Assembly (NCBI GenBank): GCA_026686845.1
Contig: JAIVEN010000028.1
Coordinates: forward strand, 5,099,001 to 5,163,000
Source: Adenanthera pavonina
Taxonomy: Eukaryota; Streptophyta; Magnoliopsida; Fabales; Fabaceae
Length of the DNA: 64,000 nucleotides
Direction of reading: 5' to 3'
Positions 22,912 through 35,815 of this stretch are shown here, one piece after another (within the stretch, counting starts at the first letter, position 1; each line of letters begins with the position of its first letter). Both the position numbers and the translations under genes were made by a program. The notes beneath the pieces were generated by a model, which saw nothing but the letters and a program-made list of their open reading frames with translations, was not told where the DNA came from and did not search any database.

Positions 22912-23860
22912 GCATACGTAATAATCTTCTATGAAATAGAAATAATAATATGAATGGAGATTTATGTATGTTTGGTATACAAGGAAAAAAAATTGCCAGT
23001 GAGATGAAAAAAAAAATCCAGTTCAATTACCCAAATGCCCCATTACTCTTTCTTCTTCTCTCCATCGTAAAAGAAAATCAACCCAGAAATGGCTGTAAAA
23101 TGCAGATTACAACAAGATAATTCCATTTTGATTAACTCCAACAATTCAATATTTGAAAAGTTTTCAGAAAATGAAAAAAATTCCAAATCTGTTATAACAA
23201 TACAACTATGAACCAAATCGACCCTGGTGCAAAATTTCAGAATGAGACCAAATCAACAAACAGTTGAACAATAATAAAGAACAGGAATCAACAGGAATAG
23301 AGGCGATGACAATGATGAGACTCAAGATGACTACAAGAAGGGGAGGCAACGACAAATCTGGAACTGCAGATAGAGAAACTGAAGATCGAAGACCGAATTG
23401 GAGCACAGAGCCACAGAGTCACGACAGCGTCGATTGTCAGAGACCATGCCGGTGACGATGAGAAGGACAGAGGAACGTCGCCGTCGTCGCTGTTGTCGCT
23501 GCCGTTGATGTGAGAGCACACCATCAAAGATAAAGTAGGGAACGCTCGCCGTTGTTGCTACCAGAGCACGCCTGACGGCGTGCCATTGAACAACCTCATC
23601 GTTTGATGTGAAAGGAGCAAACACTCGCCGCCGTCGCTATCATCGAACAGTAGTCATCGCCGTGATGTCGAAAGAGAAGGGGCGTTCTTGTCTGAAAGCT
23701 CTCAGTCCCACCCTCCTGTGGGTTTTGATGTTTTATGATTCCCTTGTTTAAGGGAGATTGCAATTCTAAAGACTGAGAAATATCATGAACAAAACGTACA
23801 GCATTAATGTTTCTATCATCCATTCTCATTCCCCCGTCATTCACTAGTACCAAACGGGCC
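22912..23860. mobile_element. Non-autonomous TIR DNA transposon with GC-rich centre (A)
   Basis: The ends are inverted: GGCCAGCTTGGCATACGTAA at the left and, read in reverse, GGCCCGTTTGGTACTAGTGA at the right. TAT flanks both sides. The 949-bp body has AT-rich arms with GAATGG/GAATGAGAATGG text and a GC-rich middle with repeated CGTCGCC/CGCCGTTG motifs. GGCC-GTTTGGT ends with a 3-bp duplication recall PIF-Harbinger elements, but the superfamily is not certain. Open frames in the middle are composition-driven. Confidence 0.5.
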
Positions 23861-24884
23861 TATGTGTAATTGTCGAAATAAAAAATATATGACATGCAGT
23901 TAAAATAAAATATAGGAAAAATGAGTGAAATTTAAAGATGGCAAATGCATGGAATCCAAATGGCCAGAGGCATGACGTGGAGGGATACAATACAACATGT
24001 GCCCATAGGATTGATCCAACTCTGACACTCTCACACCCTCTTGCTTCTCCCATGTGATCCACATCTAGAATTTTTTTTTTCCTTTTAATTTCTTCTTCTT
24101 CGCGTATAATAATTACTTATTATATGTATATACATATTGCTAAATGCTAAGTTATCTAAATTTTTTTAAGCTCCTTCAATGCCAATGCCAGACACCAAAT
24201 CATCAACAATCAAATCTATTAAATCCTTAATAATATATAATAAGTATATTAGAATTTTTTTGTGTGCAATGTATATTGTATATTGTGCACAGTAAGACAG
24301 ACTAAAAACTTCTTAGCTTGAAAGTTGTTTATATATATATATATATTGAACTAGCTAGTCAGAAAAGAAATCCAGTATTTTTTTTATCAATTTTCTTTTT
24401 AACCTGCTGTTTAGAAATTTTGATTGATTTTGACACTTATTCATCAATTTTCCAATTGAACCAGTCAATTTGATCTAATTTTTATAATATTGGATTATAT
24501 GTAAAGGTTCAAGACCGATCAAAATTGATTAATCCAAACCAAATCAAATCAAATTGATATGACCCAATAAAAATTGATTTTAATTGAAGTTTGGTTTAAC
24601 TTATAGATTTTCCAAATTGATTGGTGCAGTTCAAGTTTTGGTTTTTGTCCCTTGAAAACCTAAATCCAACTGATTAAGAATTTTTTATTAAGTTGCAACC
24701 TATATATTTTGAAATTTGAAAATATTTTTTGAAGTAATTGATATATGAAGATATTAATATATTGATATGGATATATTAATCATTGACAATGACAACAGTT
24801 GAATTCTTAAGTATCTATATGGATTATTTTGGATATATAAACATCATATATTAATTTAATCAACATAATATATTTATCATATAT
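23861..24884. other. AT-rich intergenic stretch with TTGGTTT-rich text
   Basis: Sequence at 24400-24690 is rich in CAAATTGA/TTGGTTT motifs like those inside the hAT element at 30799, and similar text recurs at 26100-26245. These may be the two halves of one old element interrupted by the CACTA-like remnant, but no ends were found. (AT)n runs at 24331-24346. Confidence 0.35.
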
Positions 24885-25643
24885 TAATGGAATTAGTGAT
24901 TGACAAATCTATCACTAAATAATAAAATTGTCACTAATTTTAGATTTTCACTAAGTCCATTGAAAATTTAGTGTCACTAATTTTAGTGACCAATATACAT
25001 TCATCACTAATTTAGTGACAGAAATAATCATCACAAAAATCAAATATGTTTGTCACAAATTTGGTTTTAAAATTTTCAACTTTCAACACGGACATTTTCT
25101 AGCTTGAATTTGCAAACTTTTATACTCTAACACCCATACTTTATTAATTTTTATGGAATGTGTGACTTTATGACTCAAACCTATGAAGTTCACACCTCAA
25201 AGTCTTCAACACTTAAATTTTGCTAGTTGAATTGAAAGTATTTTTTATTTTTTATACTCAAATTTTAATATATAGACATTATTCAACTGGGAAAGTGAAA
25301 AATTTTTATATTATTAATTTTTAAAAGAAAAGAAAAATATTATACATGTATATTTTTTTTTAAAAAAAGTTGTTTGGACATATTTTTATGAATTTTTATA
25401 ATAAAAAAAAAGTTGATCACTAATCTATCACACTAACTAGTGACGGATTTTTTTTTGTCATTAATTTGCCACTAATTTAAAATTTTATTGACAAAAATTA
25501 GCGACAAAATCTTATCCATTACTAAATTTGTAAACAATAAATTAAAAATGATGATTTTTTATATTCGTCGCTAACATCTTACTATTGTTTATGTTTAGTG
25601 ATTCATAAAATTTATGTCACTAATTTTAATTTTTCTAATAGTG
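24885..25643. mobile_element. CACTA (EnSpm)-like remnant
   Basis: The right end reads, in reverse, CACTATTAGAAAAATT, matching the CACTA-type terminus with a CACTACTAGAAAAA-like consensus. Inside, short subterminal repeats of the form GTCACTAATTTTAGTGAC and AGTGACGGA recur in both orientations from 24890 to 25620, as is usual in CACTA ends. No paired left CACTA terminus and no transposase were found, so this is one decayed end or an internally deleted copy. Confidence 0.5.
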
Positions 25644-27831
25644 TTTGAACGTGAAGAATTCTTAAGCTTAAGAGGCAATATATAAATATTATGTATATGT
25701 GCACAATGAAAAATATTTGGTACCACTTATTTATATAAATATGTAATTTTACATTCAATAATATTCATAGCCATTCATCAATGAACTGAATATAGGGTTT
25801 TATCAAATATTTTAGAATAGACGCTTATCTATAGCTGAGGCTAAAAGCATGCTTCTTGTGTCACTACAAGATTTGCAAGTCTAAGAAATATAATACTTTT
25901 TAATATTTTAATTTTAAACTTTGAATCCAGGAAATGAGGGAGGAATTAAAATTAATCAGCGCACAAATTAACATAATAAATTATTTAAAAACATATTTAT
26001 CAAAAATATGATTTAGAATATTATATTTTATTTAAAAAAGTAATATAAATTTACATCTAATTAACTTATTAAAAAATATTTTTTAAAAAAAACTCATTTT
26101 AGCATAATTCAAACTATTCCAAATTAAGCTAAACCAATTACTCTGAGAATTGATTAAATCTCAACTTTTGCCAAACTGATCGGTTTAATTCAATTTGAAT
26201 TTTGCCTAAAATTAAACTAAACTAAACTTTTGAACGGCTTCATGGAAAGATGGGAAGAAAGCCTTTCATACCTGCCAAAGGCAAAGAGATATTCGATGGT
26301 TTACTTCTCCTTATCACTCTATTTTCCTTCGTTTTCCTTGATACCAAACATGCATGGCGAATACATATAAAAAATTTGAAAATGTTGATCTTTTGGTCTA
26401 AAACTAGGCTTTTAGATGTAATTTTTCCTTTAAATTGTCCTCAGTGGCCCTACATCGCTAGGGACACAATGCTAAGATGATCAATTATCAACGTTGTGTT
26501 TCCACCACTCATGACAACATCACTACCCTAGGTTAAGTTCCACATCAATATGTTGGATAATGTTAAAAATCCATTTAATGAAATAAGTTCGAATAATTGA
26601 CAGAAGCAAATTATATTGATGCTGCATCTATATTCAGATCTGGATTGATATAAATTCATGCTATTTAGATCCATTATTAACACATGCATATCCCTATTTG
26701 ATTCCTGTAAATTGTTTGGCATTATATTAATCTTTATGAAATAGATTAATTAGTGAGCACTTTTAACTTAAAAGAGATATGTGTGTGTGTGTGTTGAATT
26801 TTTACTTTGTCTTTTGTTTCTAATAATTAATTAAGATAACCATAAAAGACCCTTCTTTTAATGAAAGCATTCCATTATGTGAGAATTGGTTTGCGGATGT
26901 CGAGAAAAGTTCTTTTAGTTCTTATAACATGAAATGTCTTCTAATCATATGTACGTCAAAATTGCTTTTCTACAACAACCATTAACGTGTCACTTTTTAG
27001 TGACAACACTAGCTAGTTGCCTTTGTAATCATGTATACGTTTGTCTTCTAATCATGAAAATGTACTAAAATGTGAGTTTCTCAAAAAGCGTACATTGTGG
27101 CAAAAAAAAAAAAAGAGGTGTACATTAAAATATATTTCACTTAAATAAAATTTTCCCCTCCTCAAGCTAAATTTTGGTCTTCTTTCCTTTACTGTTTTAT
27201 ATCATTATGATTTATGGCAGTACCACTTAATTAGTAAGTGTATTTTTTCAAAAAATAACTTCTATATTTTTCTTTTAGAAAAAGGATATTTTAGGAGACG
27301 ATCAAAGATTAATTCCTTTAAAATATAAAGATTATTAAAATGAATTTTACCTCATTTAATAAGATATTTTTCATTTACATTTTTAGAAATCAAATCCAAC
27401 ATCACATAATTTAAAAAAATTCATACTCCCTCCAGTTTTTAATATAAATCGTTTTCAATTATCTCATCAAAACTAAGAAAAATTTGTTACATTACTAAAA
27501 TTGTCTTAAAAATAATATAGTTTTCATTTTTATCTCCTAATAAATACAACAAATTTAAATAATTCACTTTTTTTCTCATAATTAAGTTATAATGTTTTTA
27601 AATAAAATAATTAATACTTTAAAAACTTATAAAAAATGACTAATATATAATATCAATTTTCTAGAACATAATTAATAAAAAAAAAGAAATACATCTAATC
27701 CCACTTATAAGATTCTTCATAGACAAAGACCCCTACCCCACTTGAGAGATGTGATCCCTCCCTCCCTCCCTCACACACACACACTATTGCCTAGTATTCT
27801 TTGGTAACCCCTGCAAGATAATACTGTCTCA

Positions 27832-27832
<1 letters not shown>
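25644..27832. other. AT-rich intergenic stretch upstream of the DUF1645-like gene
   Basis: No gene recognised. A frame starting MGRKPFIPAKGKEIFDGLLL at 26250 is open for 76 codons but lacks homology I can name. A one-sided Stowaway-like terminus CTCCCTCCAG lies at 27426. CCCT and CA dinucleotide runs occur at 27755-27785. Confidence 0.4.

Positions 27833-27874
<42 letters not shown>
27833..27874 (+). repeat. (TC)n microsatellite in the putative promoter or 5' UTR of the DUF1645-like gene
   Basis: About 20 TC units lie 250 bases before the start codon. CT-rich microsatellites are common in plant 5' leaders and core promoters, so it may mark the transcription start region. Confidence 0.8.
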
Positions 27875-27877
<3 letters not shown>

Positions 27878-28122
27878 CTTCATTAATAAGAGAGAATAGA
27901 AGGAAAAGAAAAGAATCCAATCCGCCCCACATACCAATTTTCTCTTCTCCTCCATTTATGGAGCATGCTCCTTCCTCCCACACCCCAAAAGCTAAAAGCT
28001 GCAATTTCTGACTTCACATCCCCCTAATTCCATACAACATTCTCTTTTAGGCATTTCAACAAACATTCCACTCCATACATTTCAGAACAGTGCTTGAACC
28101 ATCTGAATCTTACCCGTTCTTG

Positions 28123-28953
28123 ATGGCGAGTGATGCGTGCTCTGACATACCTAGCACTGGAATCAGCCCTCGAATCTCCTTCTCCCACGATCTCAAGACC
28201 TCCAACAATGAAAATCACCACCGCCGGATATCAGACTCCTGTCTCTTGGACTCCAGCTCTGACTTCGTTTTCTGCATCGCCAATGGCTTCTCTCAACAAA
28301 TCTCTTCCGCCGATGAGCTTTTCTCCAATGGCAAGATCGTGCCCATGGACATTCACAGAATTTCCAATTCCCTAAATCAAACGCATCGATCTCTGGAATC
28401 TTCTCACCGTCGCTCTCATCCTTCTTCGGCCTCTAGTTGTTCCGAGAAGAAGATGCTCAAAGAGTTCTTATCTGAAGATAACCAAGAAGATGACGATGAC
28501 GACGAAGAAGAAGAAGAAAAGGCTTCGTTCAAATCGTTCTGGCAGTTCAAGCGAAGTAGCAGTTTGAACTGCGATACTACTACGCGTGGGAAAAGCTTGA
28601 TCCGATCGCTACAGTTTCTATCACGGAGCAATTCGACTGGTTCAGCATTAAATCCGAAACGAACAGAGATTCCGAAGGAAACGCAGGAGAAGCAGAGATT
28701 GCAGAAGCAATCCTCTGTTTCGAGCAGAAGATCGTCATCATCATCATCATCCTCTTCAAGTTCAAGTACATACTATTTCTACAGCTCCTCTCAGACACAT
28801 TTTTTGAAGAAAAATGGTAGATCTTCTGGGAATGGGGTTCGAATCAGTCCGGTTTTGAATCTTCCACAAGCATATATTCCTAAAGCTACTGTGAGTTTCT
28901 TCGGACTTGGTTCATTGTTCTGCAATGGAAAGACCAAGAAGAAGAAGAAATAG
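28123..28953 (+). CDS. Ser- and acidic-rich plant protein, DUF1645-like
   Basis: A single-exon 276-residue protein. The start is the ATG at 28123 (context TTGATGGCG, with Ala next). An in-frame ATG lies 11 codons upstream. It begins MASDACSDIPSTGISPRISF. DFVFCIANGFSQQISSADEL with FSNGKIVPM at about residues 54-80 matches the DFEF...ADELFxxGxIxPL core of the plant DUF1645 family. An acidic run (about 123-135), FKSFWQFKRSSSLNC, SLIRSLQFLSRSNSTGS, a poly-Ser stretch (about 207-220), and a C-terminal VLNLPQAYIPKATVSFFGLG followed by a lysine tail complete it. No membrane segment or catalytic motif is visible, and much of it is probably disordered. The rice member STRESS_tolerance and GRAIN_LENGTH (SGL) is a regulator of stress and growth, but no function can be assigned here. 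Confidence 0.75.
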   Translation: MASDACSDIPSTGISPRISFSHDLKTSNNENHHRRISDSCLLDSSSDFVFCIANGFSQQISSADELFSNGKIVPMDIHRISNSLNQTHRSLESSHRRSHPSSASSCSEKKMLKEFLSEDNQEDDDDDEEEEEKASFKSFWQFKRSSSLNCDTTTRGKSLIRSLQFLSRSNSTGSALNPKRTEIPKETQEKQRLQKQSSVSSRRSSSSSSSSSSSSTYYFYSSSQTHFLKKNGRSSGNGVRISPVLNLPQAYIPKATVSFFGLGSLFCNGKTKKKKK

Positions 28954-29054
28954 AAGAGATTATTATTATTTTTTTATTAAGTGATTTTAAGTTCTTTCAT
29001 CTAGTCATGACCAAATCCTCATGGGCTCTGCTGTTTATGATGCTGTTCATGTGC

Positions 29055-29068
29055 TTATCACGTGATAA
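29055..29068. promoter_or_regulatory. Perfect 14-bp palindrome with a G-box core, downstream of the DUF1645-like gene
   Basis: TTATCACGTGATAA is fully self-complementary around CACGTG, the site bound by plant bHLH and bZIP factors. It sits about 100 bases after the stop codon, probably in the 3' UTR, so regulatory use is uncertain. Confidence 0.3.
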
Positions 29069-30790
29069 TACCTGTGAATTCAGAAGAAGAGAATTATTTG
29101 TTTTTCCAAAAAAATAAATTACACTGTTTTATTTTTCAAATTTAATTTTAATAAAATAGTATTTTTTTTATTTTCAAAATATACATATAACTCTTAAAAA
29201 ATAAAATAATGTATAGAATTTTTTAAGCTCCTCAATTTTCAAAAGTTATGGATTTCCATTAAATCAAATTGAGTCCAGTAGATCTAATAACATCAACAAA
29301 ATTCTATCCGCATTCACTTTTTCTTTTAATTATAAGATTTGAATTCAAAATTTCATTTTGTAAACAAAAAATTTATGCGATTCGGATTATGAAAATTTAT
29401 CAAGGGAAAATATCATAAATCAAATAACGCTCACAATTGCACTTAACAAAATATATATAAATGAAATTTTCACATAAGTAGCGTGTTTCAAACCGATGCC
29501 AAAATTGGTGGCCAAAAAAAAAATCCATAATCTAAATACATATTTTTGTAAACAAAATATTGTCATATTTTTTATTGAAAATACTTTTGTCAAAAGTTAA
29601 CATTAAATTTAAACATTATAAATTTCAATAAAATGGAAAAGAAGATATAGAATTTCTTTTTTCTTTAAAAAAGGAGGTGCTCTAGTATGAGAAAATTGAT
29701 TATAAGTGGGGTGGGATTGTAATATATTGATGGGTGAAAACTACAGGGGAGGCATTGAAATGGACAAAAGTAAAAGAAGCATAATGCACATCACCATGTT
29801 TAGGGCAAAGGAGACAGATAAACCAGCCCCATATGATCCTCCTTCCTCCCTTATTGAATTTTCTGTTAATTATTATATGTGGATGTGGCTGCCTTTTGTT
29901 CTTTTCTTTTGGTACAGTGCCTTTTGTTCTTTTCAATATTGATTATGTGTTTTGGATCAACTCCTTTCAATAAAAAAAAGAATAACTTTCTGATAAAAAA
30001 AAAAAGAATAACTTTGACGGCTTCTTTGATTGATTTGAGGGAAGAAAGAAATCTTTCAAAATATTTTTTTAATAGAACTAGAAATTTTTACATTTAAATT
30101 TATTTTTATTTTATATACCAAATACATTGTAAATATTAAAATGTTTGTTGAATAATTAATTAAATAATTTTTTAAAATAAAGGATTTTTAAAATTTATTA
30201 AGGTAATAATTATTTCGTATGCATATAAATACTTACATTAATTGTTCATGGGACCACTAATTTTGTTTGCTTTGTATTATTGTGTGACTTGGGACCAAAT
30301 AGTTTAGTCAAAAAGAATAGGCTGGGAAAAGATATCAACAATGATTAAGAGGCCCCCCCAACTTTTAGCTTGCTAATCTACTTGTTGGGAAAAAAAAAAA
30401 AGGGCTTGCTAATCTACTTGCTTACACTTATAATATTTTTTAATCGCTGCTTTTCTTTTTAAATTATATATTATCGCCGATTTCAAAACACCATATTGAC
30501 CAAATAAAGACTTAGTAGGAGATTATACTTTTTTAAGTGCTGGTCTATTGTCGAACCGTAAGCATAGTTTTGGTCCCAAACAGTATTAAAAAACAGGTGA
30601 ACATAGTTACAATCTAATGTGGCGTCTCTTCTTTCTATTTTATATTCCTCCTCTTTATTTTCTAAAGTATTGAAATCGAACTTAAATGAGTGATATTTAA
30701 TATTTTAAAAAATAGAATTAAAATGTCAAAATTAAAACAAGATAAATCATTAAAACTTAATTTAATCCATATAAAAAATAATAGAAGATG
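29069..30790. other. AT-rich intergenic stretch
   Basis: Possible polyadenylation motifs (AATAAA) occur soon after 29110. A moderately GC-richer patch at 29700-29940 has short open frames on both strands but nothing recognisable. Confidence 0.45.
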
Positions 30791-31451
30791 ATAGAACTTA
30801 AGGGAGCCCAAAGGTATGATTTAGTTCGGTTTTGAATAAAAACCAAATTGAATTGAACTAATCGGTTTACAAATTTTAAAACCTATTCATTTTTCTATTA
30901 AATCGATTTGGTTCGGTTTCTATTTCGGTTTGGTTTCGTTTGGTTTAGATCATATTAAAATGAATTTTTAAAAAAAAAAAAGTAGCATTTTTTCCAAAAA
31001 TTAAATTAAATACATACCATATAAATACTTTATAAATACAAATTATATCTAAATAATTTACAAAAATATCAATTTTTTATGTAAAAGTTTTGTGAATATT
31101 TTTTCACATGATTATTTATAACAACACATTAATTTATATTCTTTCTCCTAATCTAATAAATATCTTATAATCTTATTCATGAACTTATGGTTTAAGAGAC
31201 ATATATTAATAAGTATAATATACATATAAAAAGTATTAAATAAAAAAATTATTAAATAAATATATTATAATTGTATAAAAAAAGTATTGGTTCGGTTTGG
31301 TTTAATTTCCAAATGTCTAAAATCGAATCAAATCAAATCGATTCAGTTTCAAAAGTGAAAAGACTGAAATAGACTTGATTTAAGTTCGGTTATGATCGAT
31401 TTAGTTTGATTCAATAAGTTTGGATTCATTTTAAACACCCTTAATAGAACT
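30791..31451. mobile_element. Non-autonomous hAT element with perfect 8-bp target-site duplication
   Basis: The element is 30799-31443 (645 bp). Its ends are TAAGGGAGCCCAAAG and, read in reverse, TAAGGGTGTTTAAAA, matching the TAGGGGTGTNCAAA-type hAT terminus. ATAGAACT occurs exactly at both flanks (30791-30798 and 31444-31451), the 8-bp duplication made by hAT transposases. Inside are many TTCGGTTTGGTT motifs in both orientations. There is no transposase, so it depended on an autonomous relative. Confidence 0.8.
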
Positions 31452-34400
31452 CATTCAAATTAAGAAAAATTATATTAAAAGACTTAATTAAACATACTAA
31501 TATTTTTAATGGAAGACCTTAAAAATAAAATTCAAAAGACTAAAGAATCTTATTCGTAAGTTGTATGAATAAAATTAGTCTCATTTATTTTGTCAGGACT
31601 CTCTCATTCTAATCAATTGCTTTGCCTTTTCTCACTCTCAACAACACCCTCTCTCTTTCCTTTCCATGATCTCTACTTTCAAAACATATTGAAAAATAGG
31701 GGGAAAAAAGACAAGTTGTGAATTAGGAAGAAAAATATTTCTCAACAAAGATCTCATTTAAAATTTCTAAGTGGCATCAACTTAATTTTCAATTGAGATC
31801 AACTAAATCTTTTAGTATTGATCCTATTTTGTGAATAATTTTTTCTTGATTCTCACTTGTCTTTCTCCCAAAAAAAAAAGCTTATCAAAACTTTAAAGAA
31901 GAATCATCCTTCTACAAAAATACTATTTTGCAAAATGGAATAAAATCTATCCATTAATAAAGAATATATCCGTAGAAAAATGCCATTCAGGAAGAAAACT
32001 CATTTATAAAGAAGATTCATCTATTCCATGTGTGTTGTTTTTGGCCTGAGCTTGTAATTAGATTAGATTGCTATAATTTTTTTGTTTCAAAACTATAACT
32101 TGAGATACCTATGTTTGTCCATTATTTATTTTGCATAAATTTTTGCTTTGCAAAATGAAACTTTTGTAGATGGATGAGTGTTATTCTCCGAAGCTTCAAT
32201 GTTTAGGCTATAATTGCTAGAAATCAATTATTTCTAAGAGAAATGGAAAGGATGAAAGAAAGGGAGAATATGTTTCCTTTAAAAGGCTAATTTTTGTTCA
32301 TAAAAACTTAAATCATGTGTATTAAACATGATATATAATGATTCTCTCTCTCCCTTTCATGAAATTCTTTTCCTTTCTACCAAATATAGCCTTAACTCAT
32401 TTATTCTTTGAGATGGATTTTGAAAGAAATGAGTGAGAGAAGAGTGTGTGTGTGTGTTGTGAGAGTATAAGAAGACAAAAAAATCAATAGAAAAAATAAT
32501 GTTTGAACTAACTTAAATTGACATTAGTGGTCAGGCCCTCATTCTTTAATTGATTAAGAGTTTGATTCTTAATTTTTTATGGAGCAAACCTAATTAAAAA
32601 GAGTTTATCTTTTACCTCAAAAACTTTGAGGGAGATTAATCCACACTACCAGCAGAAAAATACTCCTAGTCACTATCCAAAAAAAATTAACAGCTCAAAA
32701 AATATGTGAGGACACTTTTGTCCAAAAAAAAATCATAAATAAGGTTCTTTGATCATTCCAAATTAATTTTATTTTTAAAGTCCTTCATTATAAATTTCAT
32801 TTTTAATGTAATTTTCCCGTTTAATTATGATCACATGGTTCTAACAAAAGGTCGAAATAAAGAAAACCAAAACAAATCGAACCGATACATAATGAAAAAA
32901 TGATATACAAATGTGGACCCAAAAAATGATATGCAAATTGTGCATTTTTGGACAATAATAATATGCAAATGATACATTAATGAGCCTAGATTAACTTGAT
33001 CAATAATACATTAGGCCATCCTAACTCGTTTTATAAAAATTTTTTCTCTACCTGACTTTTATAAAGTAATGAATGAAAAGAAAATTAAAAAAAATTGTTG
33101 TATAAAAAAAAGGAAATTAAAAAATTGCAAAAGAAAGCAACAATACTGAATTCAAGAAAAAAAAAAAGCAACAATGCAAAAATTTTCATTTTTCATTTCA
33201 TGATGACTAATATAATTATATATTTTAATTGGGCCATTTTTTTGAGCCGACTCATGCCTAACAGTCTAAGTAATGAATGCTTGACCTTAATCCCTACCAC
33301 TAATTTCAAATTAAAAGCTTAAAATGTCGGGTCCAGAATAGTTAGTAATGGATCGGGCTGCATTTCTTAATTAGCTAACTTTTAAAGGATCCAAGTCCAA
33401 AACACTATCCTAAATCTTTGTATGAAGAAAAGCCCAAATTTTTTAATTACAATCTACAGAGTATTAAAAACAGCTATCTCGTGGACACCAAAAAAAAAAA
33501 CATCTATCTCGTGTATGCAAAACAATTTCATGTAAGGATATCTAATATTATTGAGAGGGAGGGAGGGAGGGGGGACCCACTTTGATGATCTGTATGCCTT
33601 AAAGATATTAGATTTCAACGGTCAGTTAAGAAATACCTTGATACTCACCAACAAAATATATGAAAATATTATTTCTGTTAATGTAAAATAATTCAATTCG
33701 CAAGGCATAATCAGATTGTATTTTATTAATTCTCCTCAAATTTCTTCAGAGAGCACTATATCCATATGTTGTATGAGTAAATATAATAGATACATTTTTT
33801 CATACATTACATGAAATTTAGATAAGTTACATTGCTCATAACTGATATATCGTACAACTTATCATAAATTATACATATATATATATATATTAATATTGAT
33901 TATAGATGTTCTAGATCAAAGGGTAAAAACGTATCCTTTCAAATTGTTGAGAGAGAAAATCAATATAAAATCTATTACAAGTTGTATTATTTATAAGTTA
34001 TAAATAGTATAACTCACATTTTATAATAATAAAAAAAGTTTTTCAATTTAGAATGACAAGTGGTAATCATAATTTCTTTAGTTGCAATAATATAATAATT
34101 ATGAAAAGATATAAACGATTTGATGCCTTGACAATAGTTGACTTGTTTAAGATGGAAACGATTTGATCCCCTAACAAAAGTTATTGTTTTTTCTAAAACT
34201 CATGCCAACCTTTATTGGTCCCAAACCTTTATATTCCATAAAAAGCGTCAGACGTTTTAAATATTCGATATAAGTAGCCACTGATAAATATGCTTATATA
34301 ATTCTTACCCCAAAAAATATGTTTAAGTGTAAAGACATCTAGCTCTATGTGACTATACATATCGTGTATTTATCTGACACATAAATTCCAATTTAATTTC

Positions 34401-35803
34401 AAGAGATTTTTTTTTTTTTGGGTCGGGGGAGGTGCTAAGACTCTTAAGAGATGTTAATATCTTCTAGGGAAAAATAAACTTTTGATCTTTATAATTTTAC
34501 TCAATTTTAAAATCAGTTCTTAGAGTTTGATTTTTCTTAAAAACAATCCCTCAAGATTTAACTGTTTAAACAATTAGTCCGGTCTTTTCACAAATTATAT
34601 TAGAGACTGACATGTGACACAAACTCTATTAACTTTGTTGAGTTGGTCGACATTGGTTCGTGTAGCAGCTGACTGGACTTTCATTTTACACCCAGACAAG
34701 TTGCCCATTGGAGAGAGCTTGGTTTAATTTAAATGCTTAGGAGAATTTGCTCTGTTCCATTAGAAGCGAAACCTTGATGTGGATGCTAGCTAGGTTTAGG
34801 TAGAACTTTTGCACGATGACTTGTTGAGGGGATGAGAGCGCTGTAATCATCGAGCAATCAAGCAAGTCACAACTAACAAACCCCCATGAGCGTCGTGAAA
34901 CTTGTGATGTTGGATACAGCTCTTCCTTCTTCTGTTGGAAATCGATAGACAAGCAAAAAAATCTTAGAAAGCTTTCTGGGTGTCAAAAGCTATGAAACAG
35001 GCTTATATAAAATGCTTACATGTTTGCCTTCTTTTGCTATTGGTCTTTGATGACCTGTAGCAACAAAGTAACTTTATCATTCACCTATTTCAACTTTATA
35101 ATTCACCAAGCTAAACTTTGCTCATGCAATGAATTATTATTGCCCACAAATGAAGTCATGTGACACTGTAAAACCATAACTATAAAATATCAGAAGTCCA
35201 TGCTCAACTTTAATTAATAATAGTTAGTTTTATAGTTTAATGGCTGACTTGCAAAGATGAAGTCCCATCAACCCATCTTCTTCCAATTTTATAGCAAGAG
35301 AGAGTAAGGGATCATGTGTGTAGCTGTCTGAGTTGGATTCTTGGCCGAATTGAGTTTCAAAATAAACCTCTCTCTTAGTGCTGGTTCTCTTTCTATAATG
35401 CATATATGTGTGCCATAATATTGTTGTACAATAGCAGTAGCTGTTTTACGTGATCCCGAAGCTATATTCTTTTTTTTTTTTTATGTTTTTATCTGAACCA
35501 CATGTCAATGCCTTAGTGGCTATGCAATAGGAATCTTGTGTATATATTTCATTACTCTGCAAATGAATATTCCATGAATTCCCTTCATATTTTCACTTTG
35601 ATAGTCATTTTTGACTAATGTGAGCCATAAATAATAACCCTACTCACAAAAATACTATATCCATGACACTTGACGTTGGTATTATGCACCCAGATAGCTG
35701 GGTTATATTTATCTCTACCGTGTGCTTAGATTCCAAGAGCCCCTCCCTTAACATTCACACACATGACTCTATCAAACTCTCTGGCATCAAAGTTGATGTT
35801 GCT
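31452..35803. other. AT-rich intergenic stretch between the hAT element and LINE copy 2
   Basis: No gene supported. Seen: GT and AT dinucleotide runs (32440, 33874), a GGGA run at 33555-33573, and a one-sided Mutator-like terminus GGGAAAAATAAACTTTTGATC at about 34468. A 71-codon frame at 34737-34952 (-) lies in a slightly GC-richer patch and has no recognisable domain. Confidence 0.4.
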
Positions 35804-35815
35804 TTTATTTCTTTT

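Noticed and set aside
23206..23853. Several open frames of 60-97 codons on both strands
   Set aside because: They lie in the GC-rich centre of a TIR element and overlap one another on both strands, a composition effect. No protein motif was seen.
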